Source of the DNA: Geoanaerobacter sp964528055
GTDB lineage: Bacteria > Desulfobacterota > Desulfuromonadia > Geobacterales > DSM-12255
Length of the DNA stretch: 64,000 nucleotides
NCBI GenBank assembly: GCA_964528055.1
Contig: CAZGQM010000004.1
Coordinates: 186,001 to 250,000 of the forward strand
Reading direction: 5' to 3'
A program made the translations under genes and the position numbers. Below the pieces are notes generated by a model. That model was not told where the DNA came from. It ran no database searches and was given only the letters and a program-made list of their open reading frames with translations. This document shows, piece after piece, positions 44,052 to 52,194 of this stretch (the stretch's first letter is position 1; the number at the start of each line of letters is the position of its first letter).

Positions 44052-46175
44052 TTATTGGAGCAGCAGCGGATTAAGACTGTCCGGCTGATCATGGTCCGGA
44101 CTCTTTTGCATAAAGGGCAAGGCTGGCTGCAGTTGAGCCTCTTCTGTGGGGATTAGGACGAAAAAAGTGCTGCCGGGTTGCCCGTCGTAGTCCTGACAGG
44201 GGCTCTCAACCCACACCATCCCCCCATGAGCCTCAACCATCCCCTTGACAATGGAAAGACCAAGCCCCGGCCCTTTCCCCTGGAACTTGCTCTTGCCGCT
44301 GGAGTGGTGCCTGATGTCCCCCGCGCCATAGAACTTGTCGAAGATATGCAGATGATCGTCCTCGTCGATACCGATCCCGCTGTCTCGTATTTCAACCTGA
44401 ATGAAACTCGTGGGACCGGCATGATCAAGAAAGGTTTCGTTGAATAGTGCCAGGATCTTCCGCTTCTGCTCCAGCATAGAGCCATCAACCAACTGCGCAT
44501 TGATGACAATCTCGCCTTTATCTCGGGAGAATTTTATTGCATTTTCAAGAAGTTGACTGAATATTTCCTCCAGATACTCATGGTCCGCATTGACGCATGG
44601 AATTACCTCCATATCCCTGAAGAGGAGCTGCTGGCTTCTTTCTTCCAATAAGGGGAGGAAATGTTTGTGAAGATCCTTGAGCAGCTCTCCAAGGCTGATC
44701 GGGGCCTTTCTGAGCGAGAATGATTTAGACTCCAGATGGGCTACCTTCAAAAGGTTGGAGACGATGTCGTTGAGACGGGTTCCGCCTTCATGGACAATCG
44801 AAAGCAGGCGCTGCTCTTCTTCCGACCAATTCTTGCTGCTGGAGATGAGAAATTGCGTACCCCCCATAATGCTGGTGAGCGGGGTACGGAATTCGTGCGA
44901 GACAATGCCGAGAAAATGTGTCTTCATCCTGTCAAGCCTCTCCAGGTCTTTATTTGCCCGCTCGACCAAGGCAAGATTCATTTTCAGGCGTTTCTGGGAG
45001 ATTGCAAGCTGGTGGCTCCCTTTTTCCAGGAGGGTATAGGAGCGGAGCAGTTCGTCCGTTTTCAATGAAAGCTCTGCAAAAACCCGCGCATGCTCTATAA
45101 CCATCCCAATCTGATGTCCTATGGTAGTAAAAAATCGGATATCTTCCTGGGTATAGGCACGCTCTGTTCGCGAAAAGATGTGCAGGACCCCTATCAACTT
45201 CTTGTTGGCACAGAGAGGCAAACCGGCAAGAAACAACCAGTCATGCCTTCCGGCAGCCTGCGCAAGCTGGCAGGACTTCTGCTGGGTGACCGGAAGGGTG
45301 TGACCGCAGTATCTCTCACGGGAGGGGCATTTGTGGCGGCTGATCTGTTGTATCAGCTCCTCCTGCAGGTTGCGATGCAAGGCAAGAGACATGCCGTTTC
45401 CGTCCCCCTGAATGAGGCTAATCATCCCAGCCTCTGCGCCGAAAGCCTCCAGGGATTCGGTCAGTATGTTATCCAGAACAGTGTCGAGCTGCAGGCTCTC
45501 ATTGGCGCGGGCAATAATGGTATTGAGGATGGAGAGTTCACGGTTACGCTGTTTTATCTCCTTTTCTGCCTGGTTTTTGTAGGTGATGTCGCGTACAGTA
45601 ACGTGGACAACCTTCTCGTCTCCCAGATCAATCAGGCGAGCCTCAACCTCACCCAGAAACTCATTGCCACTCTTTCCGCGAAAGGTCAGTGATTCCGCTC
45701 TTCCCCGCCCCCTTCTCTTGACTCGTCGGACCAGGTCGCTGAATCGACGTCGCTCAAAGGTCGGGGTCAGGTCTTTTCCCGCAAGCGCCAGCATCTCTTC
45801 CTTGCAGTATCCGAATAGTTCCGTCCCCTTTCGGTTGACCTCCTGAAGCATGCTGTTGTCGGCATTAAATACGAAGATGGCATTTCCTGCACCCTCCAAC
45901 AGGCATTTGTAGCGACGGGCAGTCTTGTCGACTTCGCGCTGCATCTCCAGCATCTGCTCCAGCGATTCTGCTTCTTCCTTCAGCAGTATGGAACGTCCTT
46001 TTCTGGTCATGTACTGCTGAACCAGGAGCAGTATGGCATACAGAATGAATGCAGGCCAGAAAAGGTACTCCATCCCTGACCAGGCGCCTGCAACAAAGGC
46101 CAGCATGACTCCGCAGAGGGCTCCGCACCCCCAGCAGAGAAATTGCATGAGAAGTTCCATCCGTATCGGGGTCAT
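44052..46175 (-). CDS. Membrane sensor histidine kinase (2 TM - PAS - GAF - HisKA - HATPase)
   Basis: 707 residues. Two membrane segments (about 10-32 and 36-55) with almost no periplasmic loop, then a coiled coil, a PAS domain (about 88-200), a GAF domain (about 215-365), and a second coiled coil. HisKA has His427 (FLGIVSHEFRTPLTSI). The HATPase domain has QLLENAIKFSRDKGE, DSGIGIDEDDHLHIFDKFYG and GPGLGLSIVKGMVEAHGG. With no extracellular domain it probably senses a cytoplasmic or membrane cue. It overlaps the cinA stop by 4 nt; no response regulator is adjacent. Confidence 0.93.
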   Translation of the reverse strand: MTPIRMELLMQFLCWGCGALCGVMLAFVAGAWSGMEYLFWPAFILYAILLLVQQYMTRKGRSILLKEEAESLEQMLEMQREVDKTARRYKCLLEGAGNAIFVFNADNSMLQEVNRKGTELFGYCKEEMLALAGKDLTPTFERRRFSDLVRRVKRRGRGRAESLTFRGKSGNEFLGEVEARLIDLGDEKVVHVTVRDITYKNQAEKEIKQRNRELSILNTIIARANESLQLDTVLDNILTESLEAFGAEAGMISLIQGDGNGMSLALHRNLQEELIQQISRHKCPSRERYCGHTLPVTQQKSCQLAQAAGRHDWLFLAGLPLCANKKLIGVLHIFSRTERAYTQEDIRFFTTIGHQIGMVIEHARVFAELSLKTDELLRSYTLLEKGSHQLAISQKRLKMNLALVERANKDLERLDRMKTHFLGIVSHEFRTPLTSIMGGTQFLISSSKNWSEEEQRLLSIVHEGGTRLNDIVSNLLKVAHLESKSFSLRKAPISLGELLKDLHKHFLPLLEERSQQLLFRDMEVIPCVNADHEYLEEIFSQLLENAIKFSRDKGEIVINAQLVDGSMLEQKRKILALFNETFLDHAGPTSFIQVEIRDSGIGIDEDDHLHIFDKFYGAGDIRHHSSGKSKFQGKGPGLGLSIVKGMVEAHGGMVWVESPCQDYDGQPGSTFFVLIPTEEAQLQPALPFMQKSPDHDQPDSLNPLLLQ

Positions 46176-47434
46176 GACCGGACCCTCTTACCAACATGCG
46201 CAATGCCATCAAGATGGCGACGAAGCCAGGCCAAACCATCGCATACGGTGATTTCGCGAATCTGCGCCCGGCTGCCTGAAAGGCGTAGCTGCCTAGTCAG
46301 TGTCCTGTTTTTGTCTGCCAGAGCCAAGTACACCGTACCTACGGGTTTCTCGGTCGTCCCCCCCCCTGGTCCGGCGATACCTGTCACCGCAAGACCCAGG
46401 TCACTGGCTGCTGCCAAACGTATCCCTTCGGCCATTGCAGCCGCTACCTCTGCACTAACTGCCCCATACCGCTCAAGCAAGTCGGAAGTGACTCCTAAAA
46501 ACTTCTGTTTAGCCTCATTGGAGTAAGAGACCACACCTGCAAGCATGAACGATGAACTTCCGGGAATATCGGTGAGACGTTTGGAGAGAAGGCCCCCGCT
46601 GCAAGATTCAGCAACTGCCAGAGTCAGCCCTTTCCCAGTGAGTACCCTGGCAACTTCGCTCTCAAGGGTTGCGTCTTCTTCTGCGACAACGAAAGCACCC
46701 ACTAACTGTCTCACCTTACTGCGAGCTGCATCCAGCAAGTCATCAGCCTGAGTCGAACCAATTGTATCAGTCCTCAGAAGGAGCTTGATGATCGGAAAAT
46801 CCACGCAGTATGCAACTGTTACCCCTGGAAGGTCAACCGGTTCAAGGATTTCACCCAGTCTGGCCTCCGAAACCCCGAAGAGCTTGAGGGTTGCCGTACG
46901 CAAGGATCGTACGGGCCCGCTTCGTTCGACAAGAAATGGGATGATGCTCTCTTCAAGCATGGGCTTCATCTCGGCAGGCACGCCGGGAAGGAAGTGGATT
47001 GTGCAGCCCGCTATATCAATGGTGAATCCACAGGCAGTGCCAGTGGTATTGGGAATGATCCTGGCTCGACTGGGAAGGATCGCCTGCTTTTCGTTGGCCG
47101 GAAAGAGCTCCCTGCCCCGGGTCTGCAGAAATGTCCTCAGCTGTTCAAGGGCAACCTCATTCCGCTCCAGGGTGTCACTGCTTGCATGGGCAGCAGCAGC
47201 GGTAGTCAGGTCGTCCGAAGTCGGCCCTAACCCTCCGGACGCAATAAGTATATCATGTGTTTTGGCGAGGTTGGTGAGGGCGTCGGAAATCGCCTCACCG
47301 GAATCTCCAACCACACAGTGCTGCGAAACGGAGAAACCTGCAGAATAAAGACGCGCAGCAATCTGCGACGCATTGGTGTCAACGGTCTCGCCGTAAATAA
47401 GCTCGTCACCGATGGAAAGGGTAGCGATCTTCAT
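46172..47434 (-). CDS. cinA: CinA family protein (nicotinamide-nucleotide amidase)
   Basis: 420 residues from the ATG at 47434 (MKIATLSIGDELIYGETVDTN). The N-terminal MoaB/MogA-like domain is associated with ADP-ribose pyrophosphatase activity. The C-terminal PncC domain (from about residue 255; TLAVAESCSGGLLSKRLTDIPGSS by its key parts, and TGIAGPGGGT) deamidates NMN in pyridine-nucleotide recycling. It begins 4 nt after the larC stop and overlaps the sensor kinase start by 4 nt. Confidence 0.94.
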   Translation of the reverse strand: MKIATLSIGDELIYGETVDTNASQIAARLYSAGFSVSQHCVVGDSGEAISDALTNLAKTHDILIASGGLGPTSDDLTTAAAAHASSDTLERNEVALEQLRTFLQTRGRELFPANEKQAILPSRARIIPNTTGTACGFTIDIAGCTIHFLPGVPAEMKPMLEESIIPFLVERSGPVRSLRTATLKLFGVSEARLGEILEPVDLPGVTVAYCVDFPIIKLLLRTDTIGSTQADDLLDAARSKVRQLVGAFVVAEEDATLESEVARVLTGKGLTLAVAESCSGGLLSKRLTDIPGSSSFMLAGVVSYSNEAKQKFLGVTSDLLERYGAVSAEVAAAMAEGIRLAAASDLGLAVTGIAGPGGGTTEKPVGTVYLALADKNRTLTRQLRLSGSRAQIREITVCDGLAWLRRHLDGIAHVGKRVRS

Positions 47435-47438
47435 CGGC

Positions 47439-48599
47439 CTATGCGGTTTCGCGTTCAACAATGCGATAGACCTCTATCAGCGGCAGGCCGCTGTCAGCTG
47501 CCAGACGACAGCACTCTTCGAATTCGGGGGCCGTTCGCCAGATACCGTCAGGGAGCCTGATCCGCTTTACCTTGATCGCACCAAGGGTTGTCATGAATTG
47601 CTTCTCTTCCCGCTCCAGGGTCAGGCGATCCACTGGGTAGTAGCGGAGACCTATGGCAGTGGATTCGGTCAGGATCAGTGATCCCAAGCGGTCTAAGAGC
47701 CTGCGTGGAGCAATAACGGTAAGCTTCGTTCCCGCACGATTTTTCTTCATCTGCAGGGGCGACAAGGCCACATCGAGAGCACCTTCAGCCAGCAGCCGCT
47801 CTGTCATGAATCCGAGAATCTCCGGATTCATGTCGTCAAGGTTGGTCTCCATCACAAGAATCTGTTCATCCACTATCAATGACTCTCCCAGCAAAGCTCT
47901 GAGAATATTGGGGCGGGCCTTGCACTCCTTGGAGCCGGCACCGTAACCCACCGCAACTACACGCATGGAGGGAGGAGCGCCAGATTCAACCGCTAGAGTT
48001 GCAACTATAGCTGCTCCTGTAGGGGTTACCCATTCACCGGTGAGGGGATCAGGGACAACTTGCAACCCACAGAGCAGTTCTGCAGTTGCCGGTGCAGGTA
48101 CCGGTAGCCGGCCGTGGGCGGTTTCGACCCAGCCCGACCCATAGGGAAGAGCCGATGCACGCACTTCGTCAACCCCAAGATGGCAAAGAGCAATGGCCGT
48201 TGCGACAACATCGACAATGGAATCAATGGCCCCCACCTCATGAAAATGAACCTGCTCGACCCGGACTCCGTGCACCTTGGCTTCGGCCTCGGCAAGTCGC
48301 TTGAATATGCGGTGGGAATGCTCTTTGACAGGTTCAGACAGGCCGCTTGCATCAATAATGGCTACAATGTCGGCATAGCTTCTGTGATGGCTCTTCTCAG
48401 CAGAATCTACCTGGAAGTGGACAGCGGCGATTCCCATTCTGGAGGTCTTCTCAGCACGGACATCCCAGCTCCCTTTCGGGAGTTGCAGAAGCGACAGCCC
48501 CTCGCGGATCGTTTCGAGTGGAACCCCCAGATCGATGAGAGCAGCCACGGTCATGTCGCCGGCGATGCCGGCAAAACAGTCGAGGTAGAGAACCTTCAT
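47439..48599 (-). CDS. larC: LarC-like nickel insertion protein (nickel-pincer cofactor synthesis)
   Basis: 386 residues with the family start MKVLYLDCFAGIAGDMTVAALIDLG, a VEQVHFHEVGAIDSIVDVV motif (His-rich metal region) and the C-terminal LMETNLDDMNPEILGF and PLQMKKNRAGTKL segments. LarC inserts Ni into the pyridinium dithiocarboxylate cofactor of lactate racemase-type enzymes. Encoded here as one uninterrupted protein (in Lactobacillus it is made by programmed frameshift). Overlaps larB by 4 nt. Confidence 0.93.
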   Translation of the reverse strand: MKVLYLDCFAGIAGDMTVAALIDLGVPLETIREGLSLLQLPKGSWDVRAEKTSRMGIAAVHFQVDSAEKSHHRSYADIVAIIDASGLSEPVKEHSHRIFKRLAEAEAKVHGVRVEQVHFHEVGAIDSIVDVVATAIALCHLGVDEVRASALPYGSGWVETAHGRLPVPAPATAELLCGLQVVPDPLTGEWVTPTGAAIVATLAVESGAPPSMRVVAVGYGAGSKECKARPNILRALLGESLIVDEQILVMETNLDDMNPEILGFMTERLLAEGALDVALSPLQMKKNRAGTKLTVIAPRRLLDRLGSLILTESTAIGLRYYPVDRLTLEREEKQFMTTLGAIKVKRIRLPDGIWRTAPEFEECCRLAADSGLPLIEVYRIVERETA

Positions 48600-49348
48600 G
48601 ACACCCTATTTATAAGCGAAGCCGCAAAGCCCGCACCGAAACCGTTGTCGATATTCACAACCGTAACACCGGCGGCACAGGAATTGAGCATCCCCAGGAG
48701 CGCCGCGAGTCCGCCGAAAGAAGCGCCATAGCCCACAGAGGTCGGGACTGCTATGACCGGGCAGTCAACGAGTCCTCCTACCACCGAGGGGAGAGCCCCC
48801 TCCATCCCGGCTACCACTACCAGCACAGAGGCAGTTGCGAGCAGCTCACGCCGCGCCAGAAGCCGGTGAATTCCTGCCACTCCGACATCGTAGAGCTGTT
48901 CCACCCTGTTTCCCAGGATCTGCGCAGTGACTACCGCCTCAGAAGCCACTGAAATATCAGAGGTCCCGGCAGAAATTACCAGAATGGTGCCTCTGCCGCG
49001 GATTTCCACTGGGTGGTTCTCGATGGTGAGACAGCGTGCATCCTGGTGATGACGTGCATCAGGAAAGTGGGTACGCAAGGCAAAGACCTTTTCTTCGGAA
49101 AGCCTGGTAACGAGGATATTGTTCCCCTTGGCAAGGAGCGACGTCATGATACGCTCGATCTGGCCAACACTCTTTCCTTCGCCAAAGATCACTTCGGGGT
49201 TCCCCTGTCGCAGCCCCCGGTGATGATCGACGTTTGCAAAGCCCAGGTCCTCGAAAGGGAGTTGTTTCAGGCGTTCCAAGGCGTTATCCACGCAGGTTTC
49301 CCCGTCAGCCAGGCTTTTCAGGAGTTTCTTCAGTTCATCTCTATCCAT
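48596..49348 (-). CDS. larB: LarB-like pyridinium biscarboxylate synthase (AIR carboxylase-like)
   Basis: Carboxylates nicotinic acid adenine dinucleotide at the start of the nickel-pincer pathway. 250 residues. The N-terminal region has FANVDHHRGLRQGNPEVIFGEGKS (by parts), and the PurE-like domain has ISAGTSDISVASEAVVTA, VGVAGIHRLLARRELL, VAGMEGALPSVVGGLVDCPVIAVPTSVGYG (by parts) and NIDNGFGAGFAAS. First gene of larB-larC-cinA. No larE or larA is in this window. Confidence 0.93.
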   Translation of the reverse strand: MDRDELKKLLKSLADGETCVDNALERLKQLPFEDLGFANVDHHRGLRQGNPEVIFGEGKSVGQIERIMTSLLAKGNNILVTRLSEEKVFALRTHFPDARHHQDARCLTIENHPVEIRGRGTILVISAGTSDISVASEAVVTAQILGNRVEQLYDVGVAGIHRLLARRELLATASVLVVVAGMEGALPSVVGGLVDCPVIAVPTSVGYGASFGGLAALLGMLNSCAAGVTVVNIDNGFGAGFAASLINRVS

Positions 49349-49416
49349 ATCCTACTTTCTTAAGGAAATATCACGCAATTGTATCACGAACCCTGCAAAA
49401 GAAAAGCGGAAAGCCA

Positions 49417-49445
49417 TTGACCGGCAGTTGGCCCCCTGATATTGT
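49417..49445 (+). promoter_or_regulatory. Sigma-70 promoter of aroF
   Basis: TTGACC (49417-49422), 17-nt spacer, TATTGT (49440-49445), 40 nt before the GTG start. Confidence 0.55.
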
Positions 49446-49485
49446 TTTTTTACGAAAGATCTCTTAAGTCTGTCCGGAGGAAACC

Positions 49486-50511
49486 GTGCTCATTGTCATG
49501 CATCACAAAGCAGGGGATAAACAGATCGAGGCCGTTACAAAGGCTGTAAGGAACCTGGGATTCACCGCTGCACCCATTCCAGGCAGCGAAAGGACCGCAA
49601 TTGGTGTCCTGGGCAACAAAGGATATGTGGACGATGCAACAATCCGCGATCTTCCCGGAGTCCAGGAGGTTATTCATGTCTCAAAACCTTACAAGCTCGT
49701 GTCACGAGACTTCCATCCTCGGAATACGATTGTAAAGATTGGCAACATAGAGATAGGCGAGGGGCGCCCACCTGTCGTAATAGCTGGCCCCTGCGCGGTT
49801 GAGAGCGAGGATCAGATCATGAAGACGGCGCGCGCCGTCAAAAAGGCAGGAGCAAAACTCCTTCGCGGAGGGGCCTTCAAACCTCGAACCGGGCCACATA
49901 CCTTTCAGGGAATGCGCGAGGAAGGCCTGATACTGCTGGCTAAGGCAGGGAAAGAAGCCGGCCTTCCCGTTGTTACCGAGGTCATGAGCCCAGACACAGT
50001 TGGGCTGATTGCCGAACATGCTGACATGCTTCAGGTTGGAGCTCGTAACATGCAGAACTTCGACCTCCTCCGGGAAGTGGGGAGAATCCGCAAACCGGTA
50101 CTCCTGAAACGCGGGATGAGCGCAACCATCGAAGAATTTCTGGCGGCAGCCGAGTATATTCTGGCAGAGGGAAACCATAACGTTATTCTCTGCGAGCGCG
50201 GCATTCGTACCTTTGAAACCGCAACACGGAACACTCTCGACCTGGCAGTCGTTCCGCTGATCAAGGAGATGTCACATCTCCCGATTATGGTCGACCCCTC
50301 CCATGCCACCGGCAAAAGGAGCCTCGTCCCCCCCATGTCCAAGGCTGCACTGGTAGCCGGAGCCCACGGCATACTTATAGAGGTCCATCCCGAACCTGAG
50401 AAGGCACTTTCCGACGGCCCTCAATCACTGACCTTTGCCGGATTCGACAGACTTATGGGTGAGATAGCATTGCTTGCGAGGTTCCTGGGTGGAGATGAAA
50501 AAGGACCTTGA
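49486..50511 (+). CDS. aroF: 3-deoxy-7-phosphoheptulonate synthase (DAHP synthase, type I-beta)
   Basis: First step of the shikimate pathway: phosphoenolpyruvate plus erythrose-4-phosphate. 341 residues from a GTG at 49486 with a CCGGAGG ribosome site. The N-terminal ferredoxin/ACT-like regulatory domain is about residues 1-70. The barrel has the substrate loops VIAGPCAVESEDQI, LRGGAFKPRTGPHTFQG, QVGARNMQNFDLL, LKRGMSATIEEFL and MVDPSHATGKR. A single-gene unit; the 6S RNA promoter overlaps its last codons. Confidence 0.97.
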   Translation: MLIVMHHKAGDKQIEAVTKAVRNLGFTAAPIPGSERTAIGVLGNKGYVDDATIRDLPGVQEVIHVSKPYKLVSRDFHPRNTIVKIGNIEIGEGRPPVVIAGPCAVESEDQIMKTARAVKKAGAKLLRGGAFKPRTGPHTFQGMREEGLILLAKAGKEAGLPVVTEVMSPDTVGLIAEHADMLQVGARNMQNFDLLREVGRIRKPVLLKRGMSATIEEFLAAAEYILAEGNHNVILCERGIRTFETATRNTLDLAVVPLIKEMSHLPIMVDPSHATGKRSLVPPMSKAALVAGAHGILIEVHPEPEKALSDGPQSLTFAGFDRLMGEIALLARFLGGDEKGP

Positions 50512-50537
50512 TTTTTTCCTTTATCACCGGGTAGAAT
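50508..50537 (+). promoter_or_regulatory. Promoter of the 6S RNA candidate
   Basis: TTGATT (50508-50513), 18-nt spacer, TAGAAT (50532-50537). The predicted start of transcription is near 50544. The -35 overlaps the aroF stop codon. Confidence 0.6.
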
Positions 50538-50543
50538 GAGCCC

Positions 50544-50730
50544 ATATTAAGCTTCTCTCTGCCCTGTTCGTGAGGCTTTAAAGCCCAGGCGGAATGCTCA
50601 AACCACGGGAGTCTTTCAGGTTGCGGTGTGCTGCCCCTTGCGGGAATTGCCTGAAGTGACACAAGGACGCCCATTATTAAGGGAACTCGCTGTGAGGCCC
50701 TTAAGCCAACGGCATGGCGGAGAGATTGAC
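50544..50730 (+). ncRNA. ssrS: 6S RNA candidate
   Basis: A 6S-like RNA binds sigma-70 RNA polymerase in stationary phase (family role). The 187-nt stretch has no supported protein start. Its ends pair: CTCTCTGCC (50555-50563) with GGCGGAGAG (50716-50724). Beyond the closing stem are a short inner stem (GGCTT with AAGCC), a large unpaired central region on both strands (CGGAATGCTCAAACCACGGG on the left), and a terminal arm closed by TTTCAGG/CCTGAA. That closing stem - open bubble - terminal hairpin plan is the 6S layout that mimics an open promoter. It has its own promoter and an intrinsic terminator. The call rests on hand folding and resemblance, not on a covariance search. Confidence 0.68.
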
Positions 50731-50732
50731 AT

Positions 50733-50767
50733 GGGGGAGGTGCCGGGTACGGTCCTCTCCCTTTTTT
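50733..50767 (+). terminator. Intrinsic terminator of the 6S RNA candidate
   Basis: GGGGGAGG pairs with CCTCTCCC (one G-U pair), an inner CCG/CGG extends the stem, and six Ts follow. It ends 15 nt before the next ATG, so the downstream gene's ribosome site lies directly after the T run. Confidence 0.8.
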
Positions 50768-50781
50768 CAAGGAGCCGGTGT

Positions 50782-51633
50782 ATGTGCGGTAAAATGATTC
50801 AGAGCTGCATCGTGTTCGTCCTTGCAGTCGCTGTTGCAGCTTCAGCCCATGGAGCTGGCCCAGCTTCAGGCACGTTGTTACGAGATCACCTGAAAGGTGG
50901 AGGCGAAGGGCCTGAAATGATTGTAATTCCTGCAGGAAGTTTCCAGATGGGGGCAGTACATGGAGGTGGCGACAGTGATGAGAAACCGGTCCACCGGGTA
51001 ACCATTGACCGCCCCTATGCAATAGGCAGGTACGAAGTTACCTTTGACGAGTACGACCGCTTCTGCGCCTCCACAGCTCGTGAGAAACCAAAAGACGGAA
51101 GGCGCTGGTTTCCCTTCTCCAATTGGGGCCGCGACCGCCGGCCGGCGATCAACGTGACCTGGAATGATGCCGTGGCTTACACTAGCTGGCTTTCAGAGCA
51201 GACCGGGCAACGCTACCGGCTCCCGAGCGAATCAGAGTGGGAGTATGCTGCCAAGGCAGGCAATGAAGATCGATACTGGTGGGGGTTCAGCGTTGGGGAG
51301 AAACGGGCCAACTGCAAGGAGTGCGGCAGCCAGTGGGATGGCAAAAAAACCTCTCCGGTCGGCTCTTTTCCTGCCAACCCCTTTGGTCTGTTCGATACCG
51401 CAGGCAATGCGTGGGAATGGTGCCAGGACCGCTGGCACGAAACATACGAGGGAGCACCTGTAGACGGCAGAGCCTGGGAGAGTGGGGAAGACCAGCGTAG
51501 GGTTCAGCGCGGCGGATCTTTCGGCAGCAAGCCCCGCTATATCCGCTCTTCTGCCCGTGGCCGCGGAAAACCGACCGATCGGTATGTCTACCTTGGCTTC
51601 AGGGTGGTACGAGAATTGTCATCAATCAAATAG
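50782..51633 (+). CDS. Secreted SUMF1/formylglycine-generating-enzyme-like protein
   Basis: 283 residues from the ATG at 50782, which follows AAGGAG; a longer frame from 50626 runs back through the 6S RNA candidate and is rejected. Signal peptide (CIVFVLAVAVAASAHGA). The domain has the family landmarks MIVIPAGSFQMGA, YEVTFDEYDRFC, INVTWNDAVAYTSWLSEQTGQRYRLPSESEWEYAA, DTAGNAWEWCQDRW and RVQRGGSF...GFRVVRE (by parts). The cysteine pair used by true formylglycine-generating enzymes after RGGSF is not there (GSKPRYIRSS). It is therefore probably not a sulfatase activator and has another binding or catalytic role. Confidence 0.85.
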   Translation: MCGKMIQSCIVFVLAVAVAASAHGAGPASGTLLRDHLKGGGEGPEMIVIPAGSFQMGAVHGGGDSDEKPVHRVTIDRPYAIGRYEVTFDEYDRFCASTAREKPKDGRRWFPFSNWGRDRRPAINVTWNDAVAYTSWLSEQTGQRYRLPSESEWEYAAKAGNEDRYWWGFSVGEKRANCKECGSQWDGKKTSPVGSFPANPFGLFDTAGNAWEWCQDRWHETYEGAPVDGRAWESGEDQRRVQRGGSFGSKPRYIRSSARGRGKPTDRYVYLGFRVVRELSSIK

Positions 51634-51667
51634 GGCCGGCTTACAAGCCAGCAGTGCACCTAAGCCA

Positions 51668-52018
51668 CTAATCAAAGAGCTCACTCTCCATCAGATCTAT
51701 TAGCCCTTCAGGGGTGAAAGGAAAAGAGGTAATCTGCTCCTTTCCCTGACGGTCCTTCCAGGACCATCGGATAAACTCTTGATCCCCTACCCGCACACGG
51801 CTCAGCGGGTCAGGGTCCAGCTCGGTAATAACACTCCACATCCGGTCCAGGCCTAACAGTTCAAAAGCAGCCACCTCCGCAGCTGATGGACCTTTTGCCA
51901 GGAACCGATCGAGCAGTTCGTAGTCCACCAGAGCCTCGTCGTCCCCCCACCATTTTATGAAGCAGTCCCCCGGCTGTCGCTCCTTGCTGATCTTTTCCCG
52001 TAGTTCCGCGTTATTCAT
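51668..52018 (-). CDS. Hypothetical protein
   Basis: 116 residues, soluble, acidic, not recognised. It has FIKWWGDDEALVDYELLDRF in the first half and FIRWSWKDRQGKEQITSFPF later, and no signal peptide or membrane helix. The ATG is preceded by a GGGGGGCGAT stretch that is only a loose ribosome site. Codon use looks like that of its neighbours. It is convergent with the SUMF1-like gene and divergent from the radical SAM gene. Confidence 0.6.
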   Translation of the reverse strand: MNNAELREKISKERQPGDCFIKWWGDDEALVDYELLDRFLAKGPSAAEVAAFELLGLDRMWSVITELDPDPLSRVRVGDQEFIRWSWKDRQGKEQITSFPFTPEGLIDLMESELFD

Positions 52019-52194
52019 ATCGCCCCCCGGATACCATCCAGATTATCTGAGCCTCAACTCAGTATAACCTGTTCCATACCGGCTGCAAGCCGGGGCTCGA
52101 AAAGGGTGCCACTAAGCCGCTACATAGGCATTCAGCATTCCGGAGTCAGCTGCCCCTCTTGCCTTATTGCCTCAGCTCGGGTACTGTACCGATC

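Noticed and set aside
50626..50781. N-terminal extension of the SUMF1-like protein
   Set aside because: It would run through the 6S RNA candidate and its terminator and bury the signal peptide. The ATG at 50782 has a proper ribosome site.
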